In this document: piece by piece, positions 22,034 to 34,497 of the stretch
How positions within the stretch are numbered: position 1 is the first letter of the stretch
Layout: each line of letters begins with the position of its first letter
Assembly (NCBI GenBank): GCA_947685225.1
Contig: CANTUV010000009.1
Coordinates: forward strand, 2,604,001-2,668,000
DNA length: 64,000 nucleotides
Source of the DNA: Garcia nutans
Taxonomy: Eukaryota; Streptophyta; Magnoliopsida; Malpighiales; Euphorbiaceae
Direction of reading: 5' to 3'
The notes under the pieces: model-generated
Database searches by the model: none
Told to the model about the DNA's origin: nothing
The model's input: the letters and a program-made list of their open reading frames with translations, nothing else
Position numbers and translations under genes: made by a program

Positions 22034-22639
22034 TTTCAAATAGAACCTATCAAAACAAAAAAGAAAAAAAGAAATCATATATGAAGACATATACAATAAA
22101 TATCAAAATGATTCTAAATATATTCCTAATAAAATATAATATTGACTAATAAAACCATATTTTACTCATTATTTAAGATTATTCTTGCTCTATTTTTATT
22201 TGTTTCAAATTGAGTTTGATAATTTTTTTTATGAAATAGAATTAATCTTCATATTTAGTGACAAGTTGCAAAATATGAGTTTTAGCCGCAATTTAATCAA
22301 TTGGAGGAAAAAGGGTGAGAATGGCAGAAGAAAACTCAAAGCCATGCACATGGACTCTATCTTGAGCCTGCCAAAGAAGAGAAGAAGAAAAAGAGAAGAT
22401 CCAGAGAGAATTTCAAGGCCATGATTGTGCCACTTCCAACACATGCATGTAGATGTCATTCGCCTACTATCCAAGGGATGAAGAAAAGAAATTCCAGAAG
22501 CAAACTCAAAAGGCATGATTGTGGCACAACATAGCCACGCCCATGGGAATTAATCAACCACTGCTTAAAAGAAGATTTTCATGAAGTTAAGTACATGAAG
22601 CTGAGCACAGTCGTGAGTTCTCAAGACCACACTCATGGG

Positions 22640-24990
22640 GAATTTATGGGTGTTGAAGCCACTAAAATAATTTTCTATTTTAGAAAAATTAAATTGCGAT
22701 AGCGGTGAATAGGGTCGAACCTCAAAGAATTATTACTTACTAAAAATCTTTTATAACCAAGTAAAATAATTAAAGTAAGAAATTAAAACGGGAGTTTTAA
22801 ATTAAATAAAAACCAAAATAAAATTTAGAAATTAATTTTAATTAACTAAATTAAAGACAAAGGTAATAGTTGAGAAATTCAATAGAAAAAGACTTAGTTG
22901 AAGAAATTAATTCAGTCCAATTCTTGAGCTGATCATAGATTCAAAGATTATTTATTTTTAATTCTTTCATAAACCAGTTATAGTATTGGATAAACTCTCA
23001 ATACCAATCCGTCCTTAGATTTTAATTTAGTTAGAAAATGTTCTCTAACTAACTCTTGCCCATAACCTATCCTATAAGAATGTCCTTAGAATCTAGCTAT
23101 TGACAACTTAAAAGTTAGAATGACCCGATTCTAACAAATAAACCTAATTTTGAGATTTATTTAATCAGATTATATAATTTTTTAGGATACTCCTAATTTC
23201 TATCTAAATCAAAGGGTCAAGAACAATTGCGGATTTAAGCATTTTAAATAGCGTCATGTTATTTAACTAATCAAGCAATGTACCATATCGATTAATTAGC
23301 AAAACAACAATAAAATTAAACCATAGAGAGTATATAAAAATTGAAGATTAAAAAAGAGAAAAGATAAAGTTATTTAAATATGACAATTCGCGAATATGAA
23401 CTTTAATTATCCTTCAACTAAGATGGATTTAGTTGCTCATAGTTTGAATAAGAGAAAACTTTAATATTCTGTAATTTTTCAACAGCCAAAATGTGGACAA
23501 AAAATTGCTAAGGTTGCTGGAACCTTTAGCTTAAATACCCTAAGTCTAGAGAATTTCTTAAACTAAATCTACTTAGAAACTAAAAATAGATAATAATAAA
23601 AGAAAATAACAATAATATCTCAAAATAGATTCCTAACTAATAGGGGATTACAAAATCAGATATATTCTACAAAATTCCTACAAAATTCTATCTCCAAAGC
23701 ATTAAAATAAATTAAATGCCAGCTGTCAAGTTTATCTTCAAAACTGTCAAGTCAAACATGTCACTAGCCTTGCCCGATGCTCATGTTCAAGGCTTCTGTT
23801 AGCATACTTTTGTAAATTTTTAGCTTTTAGCTCAACTTTTCTTCTCCAACACTAGCTCTTCGTCAAACCATTTTTCTCTATAAAAATATTTAAAAGTCAG
23901 TAGAAAATCTTAATAGCGAGCCCAAATTACCCCAAAATATAAATGATATTTGCTCACTGTCAGGAATGAAATCACGGATGGAAATCAATTTTTTAGGGGA
24001 AATCTTTTAAGATTTTGCTTCCTATGCAAATTAAACATCTTCAAATCTTTCCTAAACCTTTTCCTACTTAGGAAAGAAGTCCCAAAGCCTCTATAAATAG
24101 CCAAGCTTCATCTTCAACTAAGGTTATCAAATTTTAATTATATATTTTCTGATTTTTCTTCAAGAAAGCTTTAAAAAGAAGAAGAGACTTGCTCAAGAGA
24201 AATTCAAGATCAAAAAGCTCCATTCAATCCAAAGCTTTCAAGTTGGATTTATCTTTTAAATCAAGTCTTCTACTACTTGTTTTTATTATTTAGTTTTTAT
24301 TTCAATATTGAGTAAGTAAAAACCCAATTAGTGTTAGACACTCATATTGATTTTACTATGGAATAATTTACTCTTATTTGATTTAATTAAAGTTCTTTCT
24401 TATGATTATTTTATTATCTTTGTGCTTGATTATTAATTATTATTAATTATCTGGCCAATAATTAATTAATCTAAGATGTTATATAATAGAATAAAGTAGA
24501 AGCATAACATTAATTCAATGAGATAACAATCTTAAGTTAAAATTTTCACTTAGAGATACAATAAATACTTAAGAGGTTGATAAAAAATTCTCATAAAACT
24601 TAATGAATTGACTTAATTACTTGTGATCACGAGAATAAACGTAAGATTAAATTCAATATTAGGTTTAATAATTGAGAAAAATAATATTTTAATTTATAGA
24701 ATCCAACCAATTATCAAATGAGAAGCTAAAAATTGAATCAGTACTTTAGAAAATTCATAATTAATCAATTGAGGTACTATAGCTCTAATGCCCAAAAATA
24801 TTATATTTAAATAAAAGGTAATTGTAGTTTTAGTTTAATTAAATTTTTAGGTTTAACCTCATAAAATTTGGTTTTTTCAAAGAATAAATAATTTGATTGT
24901 TTCATACTTAGGATTCCCTTCCTCTAGGATGATACTTAGTTATTAGTATATAACTTGTTAATAACCTATGCACTTACAGTTATCTAGACT
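22640..24990. repeat. Unclassified non-coding interspersed repeat between the two PIF genes
   Basis: No coding frame. The sequence has the flavour of LTR or leader sequence of a large retroelement (for example GCGATAGCGGTGAATAGGGT near 22695), but I found no paired LTR, primer site or target duplication. It separates the transposase and MYB-like remnants of the PIF element, so it may have inserted into it. Boundaries are approximate. Confidence 0.35.
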
Positions 24991-25129
24991 AGGTTAGGCC
25001 CTAACAATGATAAAAAAAATATTCCACAATAATAAAAAGTTTAATTTCAAAACATACATAAATTATAATAGGAAATAAAACAAAGAAATATCAAAACAAT
25101 CGTAAAAAAAAAAATCAAATTCAGATATT

Positions 25130-26074
25130 AAGTACCCAATCTTCTTTCTTTCTGGGAATATGGCCAAAAACATATCTCGTGAAAAGATGATCTATCTATT
25201 CCTTCAAGATCTTGTAATATTTCAAGACTCTTAAAAATTGTTTGTTGATGATTGTACTCTAACATTATTTTCATGAGTGTCAATCTTTGAATTCATTTTT
25301 CTTTTTTTTTTTTGAAATTTCACTTTTTCCTTTGAACTCTCTCTAATTATGACCAAGTTTTGAGTCATTATTTTTTTGAAAACTTTTCTCTTATCTTTTT
25401 ATGATTAGATGCTCCATCACTTTTTTTATTTTTATTTTTTATGTGTATCTTTACAATTTTCATTAGAACTATAAATTTCTTCATCTTCACTAACTGAAGG
25501 ACTTTAGTAGGAGGATGAGAATTAGTTCCTATAGTAGTTGTATAACCATATATGATGCAAAACTTTTTATACTCCTTACAACCATCTTTTCTAAATTTCC
25601 TTATCATTTTATTCACCTATTAGGAAAAAAATACATTAGTTTATTCCAAGAATGTATTATAATATTAATTAGATATTTTAAATAATAATTAGCGACTCAA
25701 TTTGTTGATATATCTTGTATAATTTTAGCCACATATCCTCACTAACAATGCCTTGATCGGTTATTGAATTATATCTAATTGTTGTCTCTTTCAACAAATT
25801 ATTAAAATGCTTCTATCAACTTTTGAGATTATTAAACTTATTTTTGAATTGAACTTGGCTATAGTTTCAATTGGTTTTGATTTTCATAAGTTCTCTAATT
25901 TATACCCAAATACTCTTAGTGAGAGTTGTTGCCTTTCGGTTTCCCTTGTTTACTCCATCCACCATTAAATTTATCTTCAACTTGTGGATATTAAATTGCT
26001 TTTATCACATTCAATTTCAACTATCTCGCTCTAAATTATATTCAATTCTTGATCTAAATTTTCCATCTAAATAA
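25130..26074 (-). pseudogene. MYB/SANT-like protein of a PIF/Harbinger element (decayed)
   Basis: The minus strand reads, with several stops, VNKGNRKATTLTKSIW, NYSQVQFKNKFNNLKS, FNNLLKETTIRYNSITDQ and VSEDMWLKLYK. These match the Myb/SANT-like domain found in plant L10-interacting MYB-domain proteins and in PIF/Harbinger ORF1. An open part (25368-25616) follows, with FRKDGCKEYKKFCIIYG, TTTIGTNSHPPT and a lysine-rich tail, typical of the same proteins. A weaker C-terminal block (SLEILQDLEGIDRSSFHEIC) extends to about 25130. In these transposons the MYB-like protein partners the transposase for DNA binding and nuclear entry. Orientation and order fit one old PIF element with the transposase at 20930-22033. 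Confidence 0.72.
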
Positions 26075-28809
26075 AAATAAAATTATTAAAGAATTTAAAA
26101 TTTTAAAAATACAAACACCAACCTCAACCTTTTATTTAGAAAAATTAAGAATTTTATGTTATGCTCATGTTTTTATCTTTAAATTAGAAACCAATCATAA
26201 GCAAGTACTGTTGGAACTTATTTAAGTTTTCTTTTTTTTTTTCCTGAGTTTTGTTCCATAACTGCAGAGGAATGGATTGGATCAAATCTAATAACCACTC
26301 ATATCTAAAACAAAATGCAAGTCTTCTATAACTGAATCTAAATGGGTTTATATATATATATATGTCTCAACTGAAAAAATTTGTAAAAAGAACAAGGGAA
26401 GTTTCTCTAAACAAAAATAATGAGTTACGGCAAGCAACACTGGCCATCCTTCCTGCATCTACAATAATGCCCTACACTTCTCTATTCTTTGCCTTTCTTT
26501 TCCTAATCTATTTTCTTTTCTTTATTTCTTTACTTAGGGACGACCCTCTTCTCTGCTTTTCAAAACTTAAATCCTCATTAAACATGCATTAACATTTAAA
26601 GAAAATAACCTACACCAAAGCCAAAAAAGTATAGCAAGCACTAGATACTACAGCTAGTATTAGCAAGAAACCTCATTGTCTCAAGTGGATAGGACTGCTC
26701 ATACTTTGCAAATAAATAAAATTTCCCTCTACAGAGAACATTGTAGTTGCTATGACACAAATGGTAAAGAAAACACCTTTCAAAATGATGTATGTTGAAC
26801 TCACATATGATTAATCAATCTAGATTTCATAAAAATTTCTTTCTACAAAGGTATATTCACTGGAAATCTTTTGTAGCTACCAGTAATGGAATGAATAATT
26901 GAGTCATAATTTATTGATTTGACCATATGGGTTTGTAATCATGTAATTTGACTAGTGGATGTTCCTTGTATGCTCTGCAACAAATCCTCATTATTGACTT
27001 ATGACAACAAGTGAAAATTAAAAACATTATAAAATAATTCTGAATTTTCTTTCGTAGAAACTAATGGGTATAGGATATATGGCAATTTAATTGTCATTCA
27101 TATATATATATAACCTATACTAAAGACAAAAAAGTATAGCATGCACTAAACACTACATCTAGTATTAGCAAGAAACCTCAACCTATAACCCAGTAGTTAT
27201 AAGCAAGTTTCTTTCTCTTAATTGCTCTATTGTTCATTGAACTAGTTCATTAATTTTAGTGATGTGCATATAATTATAAGGGTTTGTTGAGTTACAGCAC
27301 TTGGTGTTTAAGTTTCCATGTTTAAGATGTTTTTTGTTTGAAAGAGATGGTTTTTTGCCAAACAGAAAGCTGAAATTTTCTTTAATGCTATTTCTTTTGA
27401 GCTTGATTAGTATTCGGTACTTGGGTCATCTAAACCTTAAAATCCCTAATTTACCAAAGCATGAAATTTGTCCTGTAGCATGGTGATTATACATATGTAT
27501 GTGCAGTATAATCCCTAATACAGTGTATGGAAAAGAAAAACTACAATCGTAGGAGCCAATAATAAGTCAAATCGAAATCCTAAAGTAGCAGAAAAATCTG
27601 TAAGTTAATATGCAGAAAATGCAGCAAAATTATGCAAAAAATTCATACAGAAAATATATGCAAAAAATACAAAAAAAAAAAAAAGAAAAAGAAAGAAAGA
27701 ACAGAGAAATTTTTTTTTTGCATAACCTATGATGGAAGAGAAAAAATTATGGTGAAAAGAAAAAAGAGCTGAAAAAATTATGATGAAAAGAAAACAGAGC
27801 TGACTTTTAATTGATGAAGAAGAATGGTGAGATTGCAGTGAAGGAAAGAAAAAATAAATTTCAAAGCTAGAACCCTCAAAACTATACTTTATAAATTTGT
27901 ATTTAGCACGTTTTCTATTTAATTAGGAAAATCTAAAACCTATTGATGCAACCAAACGTTTTTTTTTTTAAACAAAAACAAAAACAAAAACAAAAAACCT
28001 TCTCAGATCGTATCCTTATAGATCTCTTTAGTTTCTCATAAAACACTATAAAAAATTTTCAGATTAATGATGGAAAAATCCGTTACTAATTCTTCACTAT
28101 ACGATTCAGTGAATATTAGTGATGAAATTTTTTTTGTCGCTAAAACATTGGTCATAAGTTATTGGTTTAAGCTTTTGTATGGTCTAATTAAGAGTTAATG
28201 ACCTGAAAAATTCTAGAAATATCAAGTTTTCTTGTTCCAATTACCGATTAGTGACTAATTTTTTTTTCAATTTGAACTATCCCATGTAGGCTTTGATGCC
28301 ACTCGAGCCTACGTGGATGGCTAATGTGATAGGATCATTGTAGAGAAGCTGTTGGACTTAAAACACACCATTTAAACATCTTGTTTTTGCCTTCAATATA
28401 AACAAACAAATTTCCCCTCAAAACATGTGATCAAGCCCCCTTATCTTGACCGTTGTTTCACTCCTTACTCACCACCGCTCCAAATCCTGATGGACCCAAC
28501 TCCACTCCCTCCTTGCCTCTTCCACCGAGACCCCGACTCCTACCTAGTCTTGCCTCTCCACTTGAAATCTAATCCCCATTAAGTCCCTTAAATAACACGA
28601 CTTCATAATTGCTGGTCCCCGGTAGCTAACAAAAATTTTACCTAAGATTTTTAGACCTCTTGCCTATATAAAATTTCTTCAATTACCCTTTACCCTTGAC
28701 CCCCAGTTTGTGTCCTCAAGATATCCTTTTGGCTAATATCAGATAGTAGCCTTAGAAGAAAAACATAACACCATTGCTCTTAGTCCATAAATTATTCACT
28801 TCTCACCCA
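26075..28809. other. Gene-free region
   Basis: No gene recognised. It contains a direct repeat of about 68 bp (26607-26674 and 27111-27180, AAGTATAGCA...CTAGTATTAGCAAGAAACCT), an A-rich run at 27670-27700 and an (AAAAAC)n stretch at 27970-28000. The final 400 bp may be leader sequence of the LINE that follows. Confidence 0.5.
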
Positions 28810-31800
28810 ATGAAAAATTTAACTTGGAATTGCATGGGATTCGGCTCATACATGACTAGAATAGCCCTCAAATACTATATAAACCTCCATAAACTAGGCG
28901 TGGTGTTTTTATCTAAAACTAAACACAATTAACAATTAATGGAGTAGCATATTCCAGTATGGGAATTATATGGATGCTCAAAGGCAAGCCAAAGGTTTAG
29001 CCTAATGGTGGGCTAACAATTGGCAAGTTCAGAGTGTTGAGGTAACTCCGAATTACATTTACTGCTCTATTTATGAGCCAAAATGCAACTGATTTATTGT
29101 GACTTTTATACATGGATTACCTTATCTCTGATACAAAGAAAGGGATCTAATGAAGATAGCTAGTTTGAACCCTGGATATTCTATCCCTTAGCTTTGCATA
29201 GGGGACTTCAATCTTGTCTGTCACCTGCATGAAAAGTAAGGAGGGAACCAAACAAATATAAGGGGTACATACCTTTTTAGAGATTGCATCAATGATTTGT
29301 TTCTCATTGACCTAGGTTTCAATGGGCCAAAATTCACATGGTCTAACAAACAAGAGAGTCATCTCAACATAAAACATAGACTAGATAGTAATATTGCATG
29401 GAGGTTGAAATTTGAAAAGGCTCAAATAGTTCATGGAGAACTCTTGGGCTTTGTTCACAGACTACTGATTCCAAACCTAAAACACACTCCTCTTAGACAC
29501 AAAAAGAAATTCATATTTGAGAGGAAATGGTTGGAAAGAGATGATTGTGAGAATAAGATTGATCATGCATGGGTTATTCACAAGGAGGGATCTTCTATGG
29601 AAATATTAACTGAAAATCTCCAACACAACCAAAATCCTAACTCATTGGAATCATATTCATAAATTGAATGTGAGAAAGGGAATCATGGAGAAGAAGGGCC
29701 AATTGGAAGACTTGTCTCTTAAGGGTCAATTGGAGAACTTCCATATACAAGTAAGGGCTCTACTGGATGAGTTAGACAAACTGTGAAAAATGGACGAACA
29801 ACACCAATATCAAAGGTTCAGAATTAAATGGTTGTCGGCGGTAAATTGAAACACCATATTCTTCCATGCATCAACAATACAAAGAAGGGTTCACAATATC
29901 ATCCTAAAACTAAAAAATGAAGATGGAGAATGGATAGAGGATGAGGCAACTGTTTATAACATGGTCTTAAACTTCTATAAGAATCTATATGCGACAAGCC
30001 CTACTGACTACCAAGACTAAGTTCTCTAGCATTTATACTCTAGGATTTCAGAAGATCTTAATTCTTCTCTTTGCTCCATTCCCAATCTAGAGGAAATTTT
30101 CTTGGCCATTTAAAAGTATGGGACCATTTAAAGCCCCTAGTCCATATGGGTTTCTAGGTCTTTTTTACCACAGGTTTTGGCCATTCATAAGGGAAGATGT
30201 AATTAAAGTAGTCCAAAGCTTTTTTGAAAGGGGAGTCATGGATCCATCATTGAATGCCATGAATATTGTACTCATCCCTAAGGTACCTAATCTTGAATCT
30301 CTTCAACATTTTTGCCCCATTGCATCATGTGATTTTTCTTACAAGATTATATCCAACTTTTGGAATCTAGATTAAAAACTTTTCTTAATGATATTAACTC
30401 TTAAGAATAAGGTGCCTTTACTCCAGGGCATATAATCTATGAAAACATTCTCAATTACCTATGAACCTTTTCACTCTTTAAAAAACAAGCCATCTAGTAA
30501 GTCCTAGAATATGAACATTAAATTGGATATAAACAAGGCCTATGATAGAGTATAATGGACTTTTTTTGAAAAAAATTTGAGAGCTATGGGATTCTGGAAA
30601 AAAGCCATTAGATTACTTATGCAATGTGTGTCTTCTATCTCTTATGGTATCATTATGAATGAGACTTGTATAGGACACTTTAGACCAACCAGAGGCTTAA
30701 GACAGGGTGACCCCCTTTCTCTATCTCTATTTTTATTTATCACAAATGCCCTCTCTATGCTATTACACCAAGCTGTGGTGGAGAATTTAATAAAGGGATT
30801 TCACATCAAAAGAAACTCACCCTTATTTACTCATCTCTTATTTGCTAATGACACCTTGCTATGTGGCAAAGCAGGTATTAAAGAAGAAGTACTCTCCTTC
30901 AAACATATTTTGACTTTTATTGTACAACATCTGGTCAAGCTATTAACTTTATGAAATCCAGAATTGCTCTCAGTCACTCTACTCTACTGAATCTGAGATA
31001 AGAAATCTCAAACATCCTAGGCATAAAGGAAATGATTGGTGTTGAGAACTATCTGGGAATCCCAACTCAATGGGAAGCTTCAAAAAAATCAGCATTATCT
31101 TTTCTCAAAGACAAAATCCTGAGTAAGGTACAATCATGGGAACATAGCCTTATCTCTCATATAGGCAAGGAAGTTATGATCAAATCAAACCTCACTGTTA
31201 TCTCAACCCATGTAATTATCATGTTTCCTACTCCCAAAAGGCTTTTCTAAGGACCGTGATCATCCCATCTCTATCTTTTGGTGGAAATTTGATAAGGACG
31301 AGAAAGGCATCTATTGGTGAAAATGGGAGGCTTCGACTAATTCTAAATTCTGAGGTGGATTAGGCTTTAAAGATTTCTTTTTGTTCAATATATCTTTGAT
31401 AACCAAACAATGCTGGAAACTTTTAATGGATTTGAACACAACTTCGGGTAAACTATTAAAATCTCTCTATTACATGAATTGTTCTTTCATAAAGTCCAAG
31501 ATGGGACCTCATCCATCTTGTGGATGGAGAAGTATAGTGGACCCAAGGAACTGCATAGTAGGGGGCATGAGATGGATGATCAAAAAGGGGAATAAGATCA
31601 ACATTTGGAATGACCCATGGATCCCCACCCTCCCTTAGTTTCGAGTTCAGGAAGATAGACCACCTAATGCACATGTAATAAGGGTTTCAGATCTTATTAA
31701 TGCTAATGTGGATGGAAGAGGAGCATGATACATAGTCTTTTTTCTCCACCTACTGCCGAAGCTATTCTCAAAATCCCATTATCTTCCACAAATGAAGAGG

Positions 31801-32240
31801 ACAAACTAGTCTAACATCCTAACAAAGCAGGTAAACTCACGATTAAATCTTTTTATCATTACATATGTGATACAAGAGAAGTTTCTATGTCACCAAGCAT
31901 CCACTTCTACACACCTCACACGTTATAGTGTCTGGAAATCAATATGGAAATTGAATGTGTAGCCTAAAATCAAAAGTTTTTTATGGTGACTCTGTGTTAA
32001 TGCTTTGGCAGTAAAAAAAAATCTATTAAGGAGAAGATTTAGCCTTGATTCTCCATGTCCAATTTGTGAAAACAATGAGGAAATGGTAACCCATATGCTC
32101 TTTCTTTGTGAACATGTGAAGACAACATGGTTCAGATATAATTTGGGCTTCTTTCCCAAAGCCATGAATATTAGCTCCTTCGATGAACAATGGTATTATT
32201 TAATAAATGGACAAATATCTAATTTGGACCTTATATTATA
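28810..32240 (+). pseudogene. LINE (plant L1-type) ORF2 remnant 1
   Basis: Begins at an ATG with an endonuclease-type start (MKNLTWNCMGFG, then VVFLSKTK). The endonuclease end is at 29297-29400 (DLGFNGPKFTWSNKQ...HRLD). Reverse transcriptase follows: GPFKAPSPYGFLGLFY near 30120, NIVLIPK near 30265, RGLRQGDPLS near 30690, and the catalytic box as FANDTLLC near 30840, with N where the second aspartate of FADD is expected. Then come YLGIPTQWEASKKSA near 31050 and a zf-RVT knuckle (CPICENNEE...THMLFLCEH) at 32060-32115. Many stops and frame changes. The RNase H part is absent and no poly(A) or target duplication was identified, so it is 3'-truncated or deleted. Confidence 0.9.
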
Positions 32241-32911
32241 ACAAGTAGACTATATTGATCTCTAAATTTTTTTTTTGAATTAAACTGAAATTTTTTTTAT
32301 CAAAATTAGCTAAGATCAATAATTTTTTTAATGGAACCATTAGGAAAGACGGTAGGTTGCTGACATGGCAACTTTTTAGGTTTCAGTGTGGGCTTTTACC
32401 ATAGATTGAACTCCAAATTTAACTTAAATATATATCTATATATATAATTTTTTAATATTATAATCATATTATAGTAAAAAATTATTTAAATAATTTTTAA
32501 TATCAATAATTTAACATTAATAAAAAAATTTATAATATTATAATAAATTTTATAATTTATAACATTAATAATAATTTTTTATAAGTTATAAAAATTGTTA
32601 TAAAAATTATTTAAAAAATAAAAAACTATTATAATATTATAAAAAATATTATAAATTAAATAACAAAAATAAAGAATAAAATTCAAATAAAAATAATTTT
32701 TTTCTTCTTCGTTTAGAATCAGAGGCTATTTAGTTGTTTCTTGATCATATTCGTTAGAAGGCCTACCAGTAAATATCTTTTGATTATCCTGTGAAATATC
32801 TTATGCCTAAATAAATTATACAACACATCTGCTTTAGCACGTAAATCAGGAAAATTTGTTAACGATTAAACTGAACGAACTTGAATGATTTGCACCTGAT
32901 TATCTAGCTTG
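32241..32911. other. Gene-free AT-rich spacer
   Basis: Low-complexity TAATATTATAAA-type sequence (32430-32700), nothing else recognised. Confidence 0.6.
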
Positions 32912-32923
32912 ATATCTGTTGCT

Positions 32924-34485
32924 ATCGGCGCTTAATGAATAATCCGCAATCGTTGGTGGCACAATTGTACAAAGCAAGGTATTATCCAAGTTCAGATTTC
33001 TGGAATGCTGAACTTGGTTCTAATCCCAGTTATATATGGAAGTCCATTATTGAAGCTAAAGTAGTACTTGAAATTGGATGTTTGAGGAGAGTTGGGAATG
33101 GAGATACGGTGAATGTTTTTACGGATCCGTGGCTGCCATCTATTACAAATTCACGAATTCAGAGTCTGAATAATACAGGTATTGAGGAAGTAGTTGTGGC
33201 GGATTTGTTTGTTCCTGGTACAAGGGAGTGGGATGATCAGGTGCTCCATCAAATGTTCAGTGATGCTGAAATCCATAAAATAAAGGAAGTACCAGTAAAG
33301 CGAGGACTAAATGATGATGGGTGGTTTTGGTAGTATGAGCAAAATGGCAATTACACTGTTAAAAGTGGTTATGCAGTCTTGGTGCAGGCTAATCATGTTG
33401 TCTCACATAATGTTCTTTTTGATTGGTTATGGAGACAGGAGGGCCCTCCAAAGCTTAAAAATTTCATGTGGAGACTTTTAAGCAATTTGTTACCAATTAG
33501 GGAGGAGCATCAACGAAGACACATTGATGTTGATGGGGACTGTCCAGTGTGTGCTGAAGGAGGTGAATCACTAACCCATTTATTTTTTACATGCAGGTTT
33601 GCAATGCAAGTGTGGCAACTGGTACGGTTTCGGATGCCTAATTGTTGTGATAATATATATGTTTGGTTTGATGAGTTAAGGAAAGGTCAGCATCAATTTA
33701 ATTTTTTGAATTGTTGTGCCGTTCTTATGTTGCTTTGGAACAATAGAAATGAAGTGATATGGAAACAAAAGAGAAGTACTCCTGAACAGGTGGTACTATG
33801 TGCGGGTAGATGGGTTGATAAATGGAGAAGTGTGCAGGTGGTTCAGACCAAATCAAAAAAGCCAAGTCACGTGTTTGTGACACATTGGCAAATACCATGT
33901 AGTGGGTTTCTAAAATGCAACGTTGATGCTGCATTTGCTGAGGAAACAGGTATGGCAATGGTAGGTTGTGTTGTGAGGAATGAACATGGAGTTGTGATTC
34001 GGTGTATGTCGAAACCTATGGGTACAGTTTACAATGCTCTTTTAGCGGAAACAATGGGGGTTAGAGAGGCATTATCATGGCTGAAAGCATATTTTGAAAG
34101 CGAGCAAATTATTTTAGAATCGGATTGTTTGCAAGTTGTGCAGGCAATTAATTCTAATAGGGAGGATTGCTCTTATTTTGGTAGTTTAGTTGTGGAATGT
34201 AAGCAGTTTCTTTTATGTTTTGATTCACTTCAAGTGAAATTTGTAAAACGGTCAGCGAATCAGTGTGCTCATAGTCTGGCTCGAGCAGCTAGTTCCATGT
34301 CTGACTGTAAAGAGTGGGTTAATACTCCACCGGACTTTATTTTGACTATTTTACATGATGATATGAATAATAGCACCAAGTCAAGCGATCCGATTAGATG
34401 TGATTTCAGACGTTCAGGCTAGTTCTTGGACTATTGCTGGATCCATCTAAGAGGGTGTTTGATTTGCGGTTTAAATTTTCAAAAA
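32924..34485 (+). mobile_element. 5'-truncated LINE (3' end with RNase H), 12-bp target duplication
   Basis: A 1562-bp LINE tail flanked by the direct repeat ATATCTGTTGCT (32912-32923 and 34486-34497). It ends in a short A run. The 5' truncation, A tail and target duplication are the signature of target-primed reverse transcription. Confidence 0.82.
32935..34422 (+). pseudogene. LINE ORF2 C-terminal part: zf-RVT and RNase H
   Basis: An open stretch starts with the connector upstream of zf-RVT (LYKARYYPSSDFWNAELG, IWKSI, GDTVNVFTDPWLP) and is broken by one TAG at 33331-33333, where WFW is followed by Y. From 33379 it stays open for 347 codons: zf-RVT (GPPKLKNFMWRLL, CPVCAEGGESLTHLFFTC, about 33440-33600), then an RVT_3-type RNase H (LKCNVDAAF, MVGCVVRNEHG, LAETMGVREAL, ILESDCLQVV, ANQCAHSLAR; 33910-34290). 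The RNase H acidic residues are present. It is much better preserved than the LINE upstream and belongs to a different lineage, judged by sequence. Confidence 0.88.
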
Positions 34486-34497
34486 ATATCTGTTGCT

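Noticed and set aside
22640..24990. Complete LTR retrotransposon
   Set aside because: No paired LTRs, primer site, polypurine tract or coding domain could be found.
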